A stretch of 16,775 nt of DNA from a bacterium (GCA_030698935.1 JAUYLR010000077.1:1-16775); one strand, 5' to 3'; shown: positions 1-6,511, counted from the first letter of the stretch. Numbers and translations: made by a program. The notes: generated from the sequence alone by a model not told the origin.

Positions 1-22
1 GTGGTTTGCATTAAGCCAGAAC

Positions 23-45
23 GTCACGGATTACCGTGACTTTTT
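23..45 (+). terminator. Intrinsic terminator of a gene left of the window
   Basis: A perfect 7-bp stem (GTCACGG at 23-29, CCGTGAC at 34-40) with loop ATTA is followed directly by TTTTT, so it reads as a rho-independent terminator on the + strand. A TAA at 12-14 in one frame could be the stop of the gene it serves. The same hairpin lies just downstream of tRNA-Asp on the other strand but has no U run there. Confidence 0.6.
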
Positions 46-52
46 GTATCGC

Positions 53-130
53 TGGCGCGGCCGACCGGATTTGAACCGGCGATCTATCCCGTGACAGGGG
101 ATTATGTTAACCAGGCTACACCAAGGCCGC
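53..130 (-). tRNA. tRNA-Asp (GUC), CCA encoded
   Basis: The minus strand folds as a cloverleaf. The D stem is GTGT/ACAT, and the anticodon stem ATCCC/GGGAT closes the loop CTGTCAC with anticodon GUC. The T arm is GCCGG-TTCAAAT-CCGGT. The acceptor strand GCGGCCT pairs with CGGCCGC except for a U-C mismatch at the seventh pair. The discriminator is G, as expected for Asp, and CCA is encoded at 55-53. It differs from the other two tRNAs here, which lack CCA. Confidence 0.93.
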
Positions 131-139
131 AACACGCCC

Positions 140-168
140 AGAATACCCTACTATAGATATTTTCTCAA
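140..168 (-). promoter_or_regulatory. Promoter of tRNA-Asp
   Basis: On the minus strand TTGAGA (168-163), a 17-bp spacer and TATTCT (145-140) form a good sigma-70-type promoter. The predicted start falls a few bases before the mature tRNA 5' end at 130. The spacing and position make this one of the better promoter calls here. Confidence 0.6.
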
Positions 169-189
169 TGATTCCATTTTGATGACTTA

Positions 190-435
190 TCAGGGAATCA
201 AATGCTTCCTTACAAACGCATGGCCGGAACCTGCCTTTAAATATCTTTCAAAATCCAAAGCTTCCTTCTTGCTCACAAAAGCACAATACCAAACCAACCT
301 AGGTTCTTCGTAGGTTTCCGTCGTTGCAACTGTCTTGTACTGATGGTCTTTTAGACGCCTTTTCAAATCAGAGGAATATCCAACATACAGCTTTCCATTA
401 GAGTCACGCAAAATGTAGACGAAATGCATATACAT
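190..435 (-). CDS. Small GIY-YIG domain protein (YhbQ/UPF0213-like)
   Basis: This 81-aa protein is essentially one GIY-YIG nuclease domain. The first strand carries FVYIL (residues 5-9) and LYVGY (16-20) in place of GIY and YIG, followed by SSDLKRRLKDH with the usual Arg, and later EALDFERYLKAGSG, which holds the conserved Glu and the YLK-G pattern. Length and layout match stand-alone UPF0213/COG2827 proteins, often annotated as 'excinuclease ABC subunit C domain protein'. Their cellular role is unclear; DNA cleavage is inferred from the fold only. The start at 435 gives MYMHFVYIL; M3 (429) is an equally good start and no ribosome-binding site decides between them. Directly upstream is a block of degenerate repeats, and downstream is tRNA-Asp on the same strand. 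Confidence 0.85.
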   Translation of the reverse strand: MYMHFVYILRDSNGKLYVGYSSDLKRRLKDHQYKTVATTETYEEPRLVWYCAFVSKKEALDFERYLKAGSGHAFVRKHLIP

Positions 436-441
436 TATTAA

Positions 442-514
442 GCCCTACTTCGCCAAGGCTACAAAGGACGCGGCCCTACTACGCTCCTCCTACGCTAAAG
501 CTACGAGAGGACGC
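442..514. repeat. Two tandem degenerate repeat units (CGAAGTAGGG type)
   Basis: Read on the minus strand, 471-442 and 514-473 both begin GCGTCCT, run through GTAGCYTTRGCG and end TAGTAGGGC or AAGTAGGGC. The second unit carries an extra 11 bases (TAGGAGGAGCG). A third partial copy (GCGAAGTAGCCC then TTCGAAGC) lies at about 519-541. Such imperfect, stop-poor repeats between genes are, from general knowledge, common in CPR genomes. No function can be assigned. Confidence 0.6.
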
Positions 515-592
515 AGTAAAGCTTCGAAGGGCTACTTCGCTATGGATATCATTTACTCCTCAGATGTATGTAGTAGTGCCGTGCACTTCGAA

Positions 593-612
593 GCTTCACG
601 AGCTCGTGAAGC
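593..612. repeat. 20-bp perfect palindrome with longer imperfect arms
   Basis: GCTTCACGAGCTCGTGAAGC is a perfect palindrome. Outside it ACTTCG (585-590) and CGAAGT (612-617) are also complementary, so a longer imperfect hairpin is possible. The motif TAGTGCC occurs on both sides (573-579 and 617-623). It sits just 3' of the CAU tRNA on the minus strand and might stop transcription there, but it has no U run. Confidence 0.6.
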
Positions 613-619
613 GAAGTAG

Positions 620-691
620 TGCCGAAGGGTGGAGTTGAACCACCGTTTAGGGTTTATGAGTCCCTCGTTCTAGCCGTTGAACTACTCCGGC
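620..691 (-). tRNA. tRNA with CAU anticodon (Met, possibly Ile2), CCA not encoded
   Basis: The minus strand gives acceptor GCCGGAG/CTTCGGC, D stem GTTC/GAAC, anticodon loop CTCATAA with anticodon CAU, T arm GGTGG-TTCAACT-CCACC, and discriminator A. The bases after A73 are CTA, so CCA must be added. The anticodon stem AGGGA/ACCCT has an A-A mismatch next to the loop, and the variable loop is only four bases. A G1-C72 pair argues against an initiator. An elongator Met cannot be told from an Ile2 tRNA (lysidine-modified CAU) from sequence alone. Confidence 0.85.
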
Positions 692-699
692 CTATGCCT

Positions 700-705
700 A
701 ATATA
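700..705 (-). promoter_or_regulatory. Probable -10 box of the CAU tRNA
   Basis: TATATT on the minus strand ends nine bases before the tRNA 5' end at 691, the right place for a -10 element. A -35 at the proper distance (TAGAAA) is weak. Nearby at 739-748 CTACTCCGGC repeats ten bases of the tRNA's own 5' region (682-691), perhaps a fragment of an old duplication. Confidence 0.4.
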
Positions 706-818
706 TCCGTCCTTAACAATCCTTTCTAGCGTCGGGGCTACTCCGGCGCATATGGCATATTAACCTATTTCAGAAAAAATACTCCCCAAGTCCCCGCTTT
801 CATGTTATATCTGAATGC

Positions 819-998
819 ATGTGGGATAATCTGCTGTTCATCAATAGCCTCATATGGGTATGCACTTCTACCTATTTTGTATATTCAATAGGTGCGGCGA
901 TTCTGAAATGGGACATACGCATATTTCTGGGGGGTCTGGGACTTTTCCTTCTTTCACTCATTGTGCAAATCATTCTGGCGGGACTTAAGAAGTATTGA
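819..998 (+). CDS. Small two-helix membrane protein (59 aa)
   Basis: An uninterrupted frame from ATG 819 to TGA 996-998 encodes 59 residues beginning MWDNLLFINSLIWVC and ending LAGLKKY. It has two hydrophobic stretches, about residues 5-29 and 34-54, separated by the polar KWDIR, and a basic tail, which fits a two-pass inner-membrane protein. No family is recognised. Support for a real gene is the coherent hydrophobic pattern and its fit between two genes, with its stop 18 bases from the converging stop of the glutathione synthase gene. TTATAT at about 805-810 could be a -10 box giving a leader of only a few bases. No ribosome-binding site is visible. Confidence 0.6.
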   Translation: MWDNLLFINSLIWVCTSTYFVYSIGAAILKWDIRIFLGGLGLFLLSLIVQIILAGLKKY

Positions 999-1016
999 GA
1001 CTTCCCTGTCCGGAAT

Positions 1017-3494
1017 TCAGAAATCCAGAAAATCAAGAACCGCGCCTCCTACATCGCGTGCCTTTCCTTTGTATGGATATACGTGAAGAAATATTGCTGG
1101 ATTCCAATTCAGCTCAATAACGGCGTAGTTATTTGCCTGCGGTGGTTTTTTGGGATTTCGTATAATCATGTCCACTCCGCATATGTTCGCGCCCGCGCTG
1201 GCGGCTGCCTTTAGCGTAATGTTCTTATAAGTCTGCGGCATGTCGGGAATATCCAAGGGGTCTCCGCCGTCGCTCACGTTGGAATTCCTGCGCAGATATA
1301 CCTTCTTTCCGCGGGCGGGTATTGAGTCCGGAGTGAGCCGTGCTTCGGCTAGAATCTCCTTCTCAATCGTGCCCAGCTTAATATACTGTTCCGGCAATTT
1401 GTAGCTCGCAGGGTCGGTATTCTTACGGGCAACCAATTCTCTGATGCTGTGCTTCCCGTCCCCCACAACATTCGCAGGCTCACGGTTCAAGACCGCAATC
1501 ACTTTTCCGGCAATTGTAAGAAAACGGTATTCTTTACCCCGGATGAATTCCTCAACCAGAATGCTGTCGTCATGCTTGAACGCCCGTTTAACGGCCGTTC
1601 TGTACATAGCATCACTCCCCGGCTTCAAGATGGAAACGCCGATTCCAAAATTAGTGCTTACCGGTTTCACCACAAGTCCGATACTCCGGTGCTGTTTGCA
1701 ATATTCAATTGCTTCATACGCCGTGCTGAAATGTCCTCCGCGCGGAGTTGATATCCCCGCCCCTTTAAGGACCACCTTGGTCAAAGACTTTTGATTCATG
1801 AGCTCATAACTTAAAAGATTATCATGGGCGGTTATGGTTGCCTGCTTTACCACTTCCCTTTTTTTTCCGCGCGTAAGTTCTATCACACTCAATCCCGCGT
1901 CTATAATCTCAACGTCTATGCGCCGCTTTTGCGCGGCACGAATCAGGACTTGCGTTGAAAGCTCCAAATGTTCGTACCCGTTCAGTATCCATGCGTCACG
2001 GACTTCCCTCTGTGCCGCTTCAGCCCAAGATGCCTGTGACAGTGCCTGCATTCGCGCGTTATAATCTGGCGTCAATAGAATAGCGCGCCCAGCGATTTTG
2101 TGTTTTTTTGCGAGAGTGAGGCCATATTCCGCAAATGACATGCCGCTCGCTTGTGTCTCTTTGAGGATTCTTGCTGACGGGGTTAGGCGCGGGTCCAACA
2201 CCTTCCCTCTCTGCATTTCTACGGCTTGCGAATACTGTGCCGTACCGTATGCCGCATCAAGCATGCGGGCAACCTCCAAAATTCCTTCCAAGGCGTTGAG
2301 CGACCAGCGCCTAAAATCTTCCCGGTTGTTTCCGACGGCGATTGTCAGACCGGGCCTCCTCCCGTTAAGCGCCACCAATGATTGGTTTCGTTCCCACTGC
2401 GCCTGTTCGCCTCTCTTAAAGAGCGGGCTTGGCTTAAGCAGGCAGTACAACATAAAAACGTGCAGAAAACGCAGCTGACCCGTGCCGATTCCCGTAAACT
2501 CGTAGGGGTCAAGGTCAATGCTCCTCAATTCCACATATTCCACCCCCGCGCATGCCAGAGATGAGATGAGGCTCTTATCAGCGTGGGCGTACTGTTTTTG
2601 TTTGGGACGCACCGAAGTATAAAATTCATTTTCCAACTGCAGAATATTCGCGTTTAATTGCACTTGCCGTTCGCGCTTATAGATACCGAGAGAACTCCAC
2701 AGCCGTGAAGGCGTGGACACGGCGTTGTACAGGTCGTGGACGTATGCATCCAATGAGTTGTATGAAACGGAGACCGGAACATTCTTTCTGTTTTGATATC
2801 CAAAATCACTCAAACGGAGCGATGTCGAGTAGGGTCCGTAGTAGGCGGAGGAACGTAATTGTTTCAGCGCGGCCGGCCGCCTATTGAAAAAGCTTTTATC
2901 TGCAACGGGAGAGGCGCCAAAGAGATACGTCACGAGCGGAACATACCTGATAACGTTTCTCATGAGTCCGAAGTATTCCCTGTCCTTAAATACCGAAAGC
3001 GGTTCGGTTGTTCGGCGTGCCTTCGCGTATACCCTCCAAAAAGAATCGGCAAGCGAGAAATTATAGTGAATGCCGGAAATCGTCTGCACGGCGCCGCCAT
3101 AGCGCTGTTTTAATCCTTCGCGATATAACATCTTCCTGGTTCCCTCCGCGGATGTTCCGAAATCCGCTAAAGGGATGTTGGCGTGATTCCCCAGTCGCGG
3201 CGGCATACTGAACGGCCACAGTAATTCGCCGCCCAGGTGCCGGTAACTCCACACCATCAACTTTCCTAAGAAATTTTCCTCGCGGGTTTCGTCCGACGGC
3301 ACCGGCGGAGTTACGAACTCAAGCTGGGCTTCAGCGTAATCAAGGGTAATGGAAGGATGGGTCAGGGGCGAGCCAAGCGCCTTTGGGTGCGGCGTTCGCG
3401 CCATTTTTCCCCGCGCATCAATGCGGGCTGCCTCTCTTTCAATGCCATACTTTGCGCTCTTACGGAGCGTCTTTGCGGACAATTTTCTAAGCAT
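1017..3494 (-). CDS. gshF: Bifunctional glutamate-cysteine ligase / glutathione synthetase (GshF type)
   Basis: At 825 aa this matches the two-domain GshF (GshAB) layout, slightly longer than the roughly 750 aa of firmicute enzymes. The N-terminal half is a GshA-type glutamate-cysteine ligase: GIEREAAR at 17-24, HPKALGSPLTHPSIT near 36-50, then LEFVTPP, LLWPFSMPPRL, and GGAVQTISGIHYNFSL. The C-terminal third is an ATP-grasp domain: GLVVKPVSTNFGIGVSI, ILVEEFIRGKEYRFLTI, NVVGDGKHSIREL, and the metal-binding end VIELNWNPAIFLHVYP. Together they would make gamma-Glu-Cys and then add Gly, giving glutathione in the cytosol from one polypeptide. The ATP-grasp half alone resembles cyanophycin synthetase, but the GshA half excludes that. 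It stands alone, divergent from the glycosyltransferase gene. ATG 3494 gives an N-terminus close to the family's first motif; no clear ribosome-binding site precedes it. Confidence 0.9.
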   Translation of the reverse strand: MLRKLSAKTLRKSAKYGIEREAARIDARGKMARTPHPKALGSPLTHPSITLDYAEAQLEFVTPPVPSDETREENFLGKLMVWSYRHLGGELLWPFSMPPRLGNHANIPLADFGTSAEGTRKMLYREGLKQRYGGAVQTISGIHYNFSLADSFWRVYAKARRTTEPLSVFKDREYFGLMRNVIRYVPLVTYLFGASPVADKSFFNRRPAALKQLRSSAYYGPYSTSLRLSDFGYQNRKNVPVSVSYNSLDAYVHDLYNAVSTPSRLWSSLGIYKRERQVQLNANILQLENEFYTSVRPKQKQYAHADKSLISSLACAGVEYVELRSIDLDPYEFTGIGTGQLRFLHVFMLYCLLKPSPLFKRGEQAQWERNQSLVALNGRRPGLTIAVGNNREDFRRWSLNALEGILEVARMLDAAYGTAQYSQAVEMQRGKVLDPRLTPSARILKETQASGMSFAEYGLTLAKKHKIAGRAILLTPDYNARMQALSQASWAEAAQREVRDAWILNGYEHLELSTQVLIRAAQKRRIDVEIIDAGLSVIELTRGKKREVVKQATITAHDNLLSYELMNQKSLTKVVLKGAGISTPRGGHFSTAYEAIEYCKQHRSIGLVVKPVSTNFGIGVSILKPGSDAMYRTAVKRAFKHDDSILVEEFIRGKEYRFLTIAGKVIAVLNREPANVVGDGKHSIRELVARKNTDPASYKLPEQYIKLGTIEKEILAEARLTPDSIPARGKKVYLRRNSNVSDGGDPLDIPDMPQTYKNITLKAAASAGANICGVDMIIRNPKKPPQANNYAVIELNWNPAIFLHVYPYKGKARDVGGAVLDFLDF

Positions 3495-3559
3495 AAGAAT
3501 GGTGAACTAGAGTCTATCATTCCCGCCTCGGGCAGCAATATCAAGCCTCATATGTTTGA

Positions 3560-3565
3560 TATAGT
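3560..3565 (+). promoter_or_regulatory. Possible -10 box of the GT-C/TPR gene
   Basis: TATAGT preceded by TTGA lies 12 bases before ATG 3578. A start of transcription near 3572 would give a leader of a few bases to ATG 3578, or about 45 bases to ATG 3617. No convincing -35 hexamer is seen at 16-18 bp, so the call is weak. Confidence 0.3.
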
Positions 3566-3577
3566 TGCACCACGGAT

Positions 3578-5341
3578 ATGGCAAAACCATTATTTCTGTT
3601 GAAAGAATTCTGCGCCATGCATCGCTCTGCGATAGTGCTTATATTCATTGGCTTTGCTGTATACGCAAACGCTTTTCAAAATCAGATGTTTTGGGACGAC
3701 AACGACAGTATATTGAATAACCTCTACGTTCATGACTGGGGTTATTTTCTGAAATACTTCACAGAAAATCTGATCGCCGGTGCAGGATTCTTCAGTAATT
3801 TTTGGAGGCCTATCTTGCTATCGGTCTTTTCACTGGAATGGCATCTCTGGGGAGAGTGGCCTGCGGGATATCATTTTGTAAGTACCGCATTCCACGTAGC
3901 GAACGCAGTTCTCATATTCCAAATCCTCTGCACAATCTTTCAAAAACGCCGTGTTGCATTTCTCACCGCTCTCATATTTCTGATTCATCCACTCCAAACA
4001 GAGGCCGTAACGTACGTTGCCGGAATGGCAGACCCGTTGTCTGTTTTTTTCATTTTGTTGGGAATTTTCTTCTTCCTAAAATTCAGAACCTCTGATGTAA
4101 CGCCGTGGAGGAGCAGGTTCTATTTGCTTTCGCTTCTCATGTATGCACTGGCATTGATGTCCAAAGAGACGGCAATAATTATGCCGGCGCTTTTAGTTAT
4201 TTCCGATTTCTTTCTGGAAAGAGGCGATCAAGAACAAATTTCTTTTAAGGAAACTCTGTTGAGGATTTGGAGAACGGCATGGCCGTTTCTTGTTATCGGC
4301 GGGTTATATTTCTTGCTCCGTGCAACCGTTCTCAACTTTGGCGATACGTTCAATCTCTATGGCGAAGCAACTGCTTACACATCAAGTTTTTCAATCCGTA
4401 TATTTACCTTCTTCCAGGTTATAACGGCTTATTTCGCGCTTCTTTTCTGGCCTGTGGGGCTCCATATGGAACGGAGCGTAGACATGGCAACATCTTTTCT
4501 ATCTTTGCCGGTAATCAGCGGTGCATTGATTTTCCTCGGATTGATTGCGCTCGCGTTTACACAGTTTAAGAGATATCCGATTTTAAGCTTCGGAATTTTG
4601 TGGTTTTTCATCGGCCTCGCACCGACTTCAAATATACTGATACCTATAAACGGTCTTATCTACGAGCATTGGCTGTATCTGCCGATGGTCGGGATTTTCT
4701 TGATAGTCATATGGCTAGGCGAAGTTCTTGCAGAAAAGTACGGGGTCGGAAAGACTCTCTTGCTCATCTTTTTGATTTTCGTTGTTTTCTTATCCGTCTT
4801 AACAATAGAACGAAATAGAGAATGGAGAGACCCCATCACTTTTTATAATCAAACGTTGCGGTATTCGCCGGAGAGTTATCGCGTCATTAATAACCTTGGA
4901 ATGGCCTACGCCGACCGGCATGATTATGTGCTGGCAGAAGCAACATACAGAAGAGCGATTGAAGTCGCATCCTCAAGCCCTGTCGCCTATCACAATTTGG
5001 GCAACACCTACCAAAAGATAGGGAAGACAAATTTAGCGATAGAGAATTTCAACACGGCAATTCAACGTGACCCGGAATTCTTCTTTTCATACAACGCGCT
5101 GGCAAATCTTTACGTGCAAGAGAAGAATTACACAGAGGCGCGAAAAGTCCTTGAACAGTATCTTAATTACAGCGATTCAAAATCGGGCACGCTTTTTCTG
5201 CTGGCCCAAATAGCCGTTGCGCAAAAGGATTATAATTCCGCTCTGGACTACTTGAATTCTGCCCTGCTCATAGACCCTGCGAATGAGACTATCAGGTCAA
5301 CTATCAAGGATATCAGAGGGTTAATCGTTACAGTCCGATGA
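3578..5341 (+). CDS. GT-C membrane glycosyltransferase with C-terminal TPR repeats (TMTC-like)
   Basis: The 587-aa protein has about ten hydrophobic segments in residues 18-415 and a soluble TPR tail from about 425. After the first helix comes FWDDNDSI (WDD at 39-41), the acidic motif in the first extracytoplasmic loop where GT-C/ArnT/PMT enzymes keep catalytic Asp residues. The WRPI...HF.STAFH..NA and HPLQTEAVTYVAGMADPLS stretches are typical of bacterial TMTC-like proteins. About four TPRs follow (NNLGMAYADRHDYVLAEATYRRAI, then YHNLGNTYQKIGKTNLAIENF and others). The likely role is transfer of a sugar from a polyprenyl-phosphate donor to protein on the outer face of the membrane, with the TPRs binding partners; sugar and targets are unknown. 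The DPM1-like gene downstream could supply the donor. ATG 3617 is an alternative start with an AAAGAA upstream. The TGA stop overlaps the first CCCGTTAGAAG repeat. Confidence 0.85.
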   Translation: MAKPLFLLKEFCAMHRSAIVLIFIGFAVYANAFQNQMFWDDNDSILNNLYVHDWGYFLKYFTENLIAGAGFFSNFWRPILLSVFSLEWHLWGEWPAGYHFVSTAFHVANAVLIFQILCTIFQKRRVAFLTALIFLIHPLQTEAVTYVAGMADPLSVFFILLGIFFFLKFRTSDVTPWRSRFYLLSLLMYALALMSKETAIIMPALLVISDFFLERGDQEQISFKETLLRIWRTAWPFLVIGGLYFLLRATVLNFGDTFNLYGEATAYTSSFSIRIFTFFQVITAYFALLFWPVGLHMERSVDMATSFLSLPVISGALIFLGLIALAFTQFKRYPILSFGILWFFIGLAPTSNILIPINGLIYEHWLYLPMVGIFLIVIWLGEVLAEKYGVGKTLLLIFLIFVVFLSVLTIERNREWRDPITFYNQTLRYSPESYRVINNLGMAYADRHDYVLAEATYRRAIEVASSSPVAYHNLGNTYQKIGKTNLAIENFNTAIQRDPEFFFSYNALANLYVQEKNYTEARKVLEQYLNYSDSKSGTLFLLAQIAVAQKDYNSALDYLNSALLIDPANETIRSTIKDIRGLIVTVR

Positions 5342-5389
5342 ATCCCGTTAGAAGTCTTTGGCAGAAAAATTTAATATAAATTTTTCTGC
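5338..5389 (+). repeat. CCCGTTAGAAG element, direct copy 1 with AT-rich hairpin
   Basis: ATGAATCCCGTTAGAAGT (5338-5355) is repeated exactly at 5442-5459. Copy 1 overlaps the TGA of the TPR gene. Five bases on, GCAGAAAAATTTA (5361-5373) and TAAATTTTTCTGC (5377-5389) form a perfect 13-bp stem. It could end the upstream transcript, but it lacks a clean U tail. The remaining intergenic bases up to 5441 show nothing recognisable. Confidence 0.7.
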
Positions 5390-5441
5390 GAGGCCTATCA
5401 AAACCGAAATGTAAACGAATCGTAATCCACAAGACGAATAT

Positions 5442-5577
5442 ATGAATCCCGTTAGAAGTTTGGGTCGGAAAATCTTTTATAAGAGATTTTCCTCGTAGAA
5501 GTGTCAATTGACCTGCCATATATGTATAATAATCAACGTCACGGAAACCATGTCGCAAACCCAACTTCTAACGGGAT
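5442..5577 (+). repeat. CCCGTTAGAAG element copy 2 plus inverted copy at the GT2 start
   Basis: The second direct copy (5442-5459) is followed by a different hairpin, GGAAAATCT (467-475 of the 5 kb block) with AGATTTTCC (484-492). At 5563-5577 lies a perfect inverted copy, AACTTCTAACGGGAT, which pairs with 5446-5460 over 15 bp. Allowing one bulged T, GGGT (5462-5465) can also pair with ACCC (5559-5562). The inverted arm includes the first two bases of the GT2 start codon at 5576. Read-through RNA from the upstream gene could therefore hide that start codon. Confidence 0.7.
5525..5530 (+). promoter_or_regulatory. Possible -10 box of the GT2 gene
   Basis: TATAAT preceded by ATG lies inside the loop of the inverted repeat, about 45 bases before the GT2 start. 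The hexamer 17 bp upstream (TGTCAA) is a poor -35. RNA starting near 5537 would lack the left arm of the repeat and so leave the start codon unpaired, unlike read-through RNA. Confidence 0.4.
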
Positions 5578-6262
5578 GAAAAAATTAAGCATAATAATTC
5601 CCGTCTATAACGAGGAGAAAACGATTGGGGAAATCGTAAAGAGAGTGTCTGATGTTCCGCTCTCCGGCTATGAAAAAGAAATCATCGTGGTTAACGACGG
5701 TTCAGATGACGGCACGGAACGATTGTTAAAACGCCTAAAAGAGAACTCCGGCTTTATTTTGTTGGAACACAATGCGAACCTGGGCAAAGGAGCGGCCATC
5801 AAAACTGCGCTAACGCGTGTAACCGGCAATCTGGTCCTCATTCAGGACGCTGATATGGAATACGACCCTAATGACTACCAAGAACTGTTGGCAGCTGTCG
5901 ATACAGAAAGTCCGGTTATATACGGTTCGCGAAATTTAGGAAGAGCGGAAAGGGGCCATTTCTTGTACTTTTTGGGCGGCAAATTCCTCACTGCTTTATT
6001 CAATATATTATTCGGCGCGCATTTAACGGATATCAACACAGGATACAAGCTCTTTCCTGCTGATTTGATAAAAAGCATTTCCCTTGAGTCAAATGGTTTT
6101 GAATTTTGCGAAGAGATAACTGCCAAAATCTATACTCTGGGATATAGAGTCAAAGAAATTCCGATTCATTACACCCCAAGAAGCTTCTCGGAAGGCAAAA
6201 AAATAAGCGCCCTTGACGGGCTGATAGGTATTTGGACGATTATTAAATATAGATTTGATTAG
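5576..6262 (+). CDS. Family 2 glycosyltransferase, DPM1-like (polyprenyl-phosphate sugar synthase)
   Basis: From ATG 5576 the protein is 228 aa and begins MKKLSIIIPVYNEEKTI, the standard first strand of a GT-A fold. The 25 in-frame residues upstream (from 5501) look non-coding and were dropped. NDGSDDGT follows at about 41-48, the metal-binding DAD in QDADMEYDP is near 87-96, and DINTGYKLF is characteristic of the dolichyl-phosphate mannose synthase group, as is HYTPRSFSEGKKI. There is no C-terminal membrane anchor, so it resembles the short soluble DPM1 form. It probably moves a hexose from a nucleotide sugar to a polyprenyl phosphate at the cytoplasmic face. Following a GT-C enzyme that uses such donors, it likely works with it. 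Sugar identity cannot be read from sequence. Confidence 0.9.
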   Translation: MKKLSIIIPVYNEEKTIGEIVKRVSDVPLSGYEKEIIVVNDGSDDGTERLLKRLKENSGFILLEHNANLGKGAAIKTALTRVTGNLVLIQDADMEYDPNDYQELLAAVDTESPVIYGSRNLGRAERGHFLYFLGGKFLTALFNILFGAHLTDINTGYKLFPADLIKSISLESNGFEFCEEITAKIYTLGYRVKEIPIHYTPRSFSEGKKISALDGLIGIWTIIKYRFD

Positions 6263-6274
6263 CGGAGGGTGAGA

Positions 6275-6303
6275 CCTGCCTGCCCTGCCTACCGGCAGGC
6301 AGG
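6275..6303. repeat. CCTGCCTG-type hairpin repeat
   Basis: CCTGCCTGCC (6275-6284) and GGCAGGCAGG (6294-6303) form a perfect 10-bp stem around a 9-base loop. It sits 13 bases after the GT2 stop, where it may end that transcript, though no U run follows. A related hairpin lies upstream of groES at 11890-11924. Repeats of this shape are, from general knowledge, common in Parcubacteria. Confidence 0.6.
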
Positions 6304-6321
6304 AATTCAAACAGACGTTTC

Positions 6322-6431
6322 TCCTTTACAGAGCGGAGGCGGTGAGATTCGAACTCACGATGCCTTGCGACATGCCGCCTTTCCAAGGCGGTGGAATAAA
6401 CCACTATCCGACGCCTCCGCTCTGTAAAGGA
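6322..6431. repeat. 20-bp perfect inverted repeat enclosing tRNA-Ser
   Basis: Positions 6322-6341 and 6412-6431 are exact reverse complements. Seven of the pairs are the tRNA acceptor stem; the other thirteen continue outward without a mismatch through the 5' leader and 3' trailer (CTTTACAGAGC and its complement). The precursor would thus carry one uninterrupted 20-bp helix, with the discriminator base also paired. Confidence 0.85.
6334..6418 (-). tRNA. tRNA-Ser (GGA), CCA not encoded
   Basis: The minus strand has acceptor GGAGGCG/CGCCTCC, anticodon stem CCGCC/GGCGG closing the loop TTGGAAA with anticodon GGA, a long class II variable arm (CATGTCGCAAGGCATC region), and T arm GTGAG-TTCGAAT-CTCAC. 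The discriminator is G, as for Ser. CTC follows, so CCA is added after processing. The flanks extend the acceptor stem by 13 perfect pairs, unusual for a tRNA gene. Confidence 0.95.
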
Positions 6432-6453
6432 TTGTTTTAGCCCAACGATGCGC

Positions 6454-6483
6454 ATTATATCCGATATCCACATCCCCGCCCAA
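6454..6483 (-). promoter_or_regulatory. Promoter of tRNA-Ser
   Basis: TTGGGC (6483-6478), an 18-bp spacer and a perfect TATAAT (6459-6454) lie upstream of the tRNA on the minus strand. Transcription would start near 6447, so the leader contains the strand that pairs with the 3' trailer. Confidence 0.6.
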
Positions 6484-6511
6484 TCTTTCAATAACGGTCA
6501 GTCATTTGTAT

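Noticed and set aside
442..623. CRISPR array
   Set aside because: The units differ in length, are adjacent rather than separated by equal unique spacers, and no cas gene is near.
620..691. Initiator tRNA-fMet
   Set aside because: It has GGG/CCC in the anticodon stem, but shifted, and it has a paired G1-C72 end, which initiators lack.
5501..5575. Upstream start of the GT2 gene adding 25 residues
   Set aside because: The added residues are not protein-like and cover the repeat element; family members begin at the KLSIIIPVYNEE strand, matching ATG 5576.
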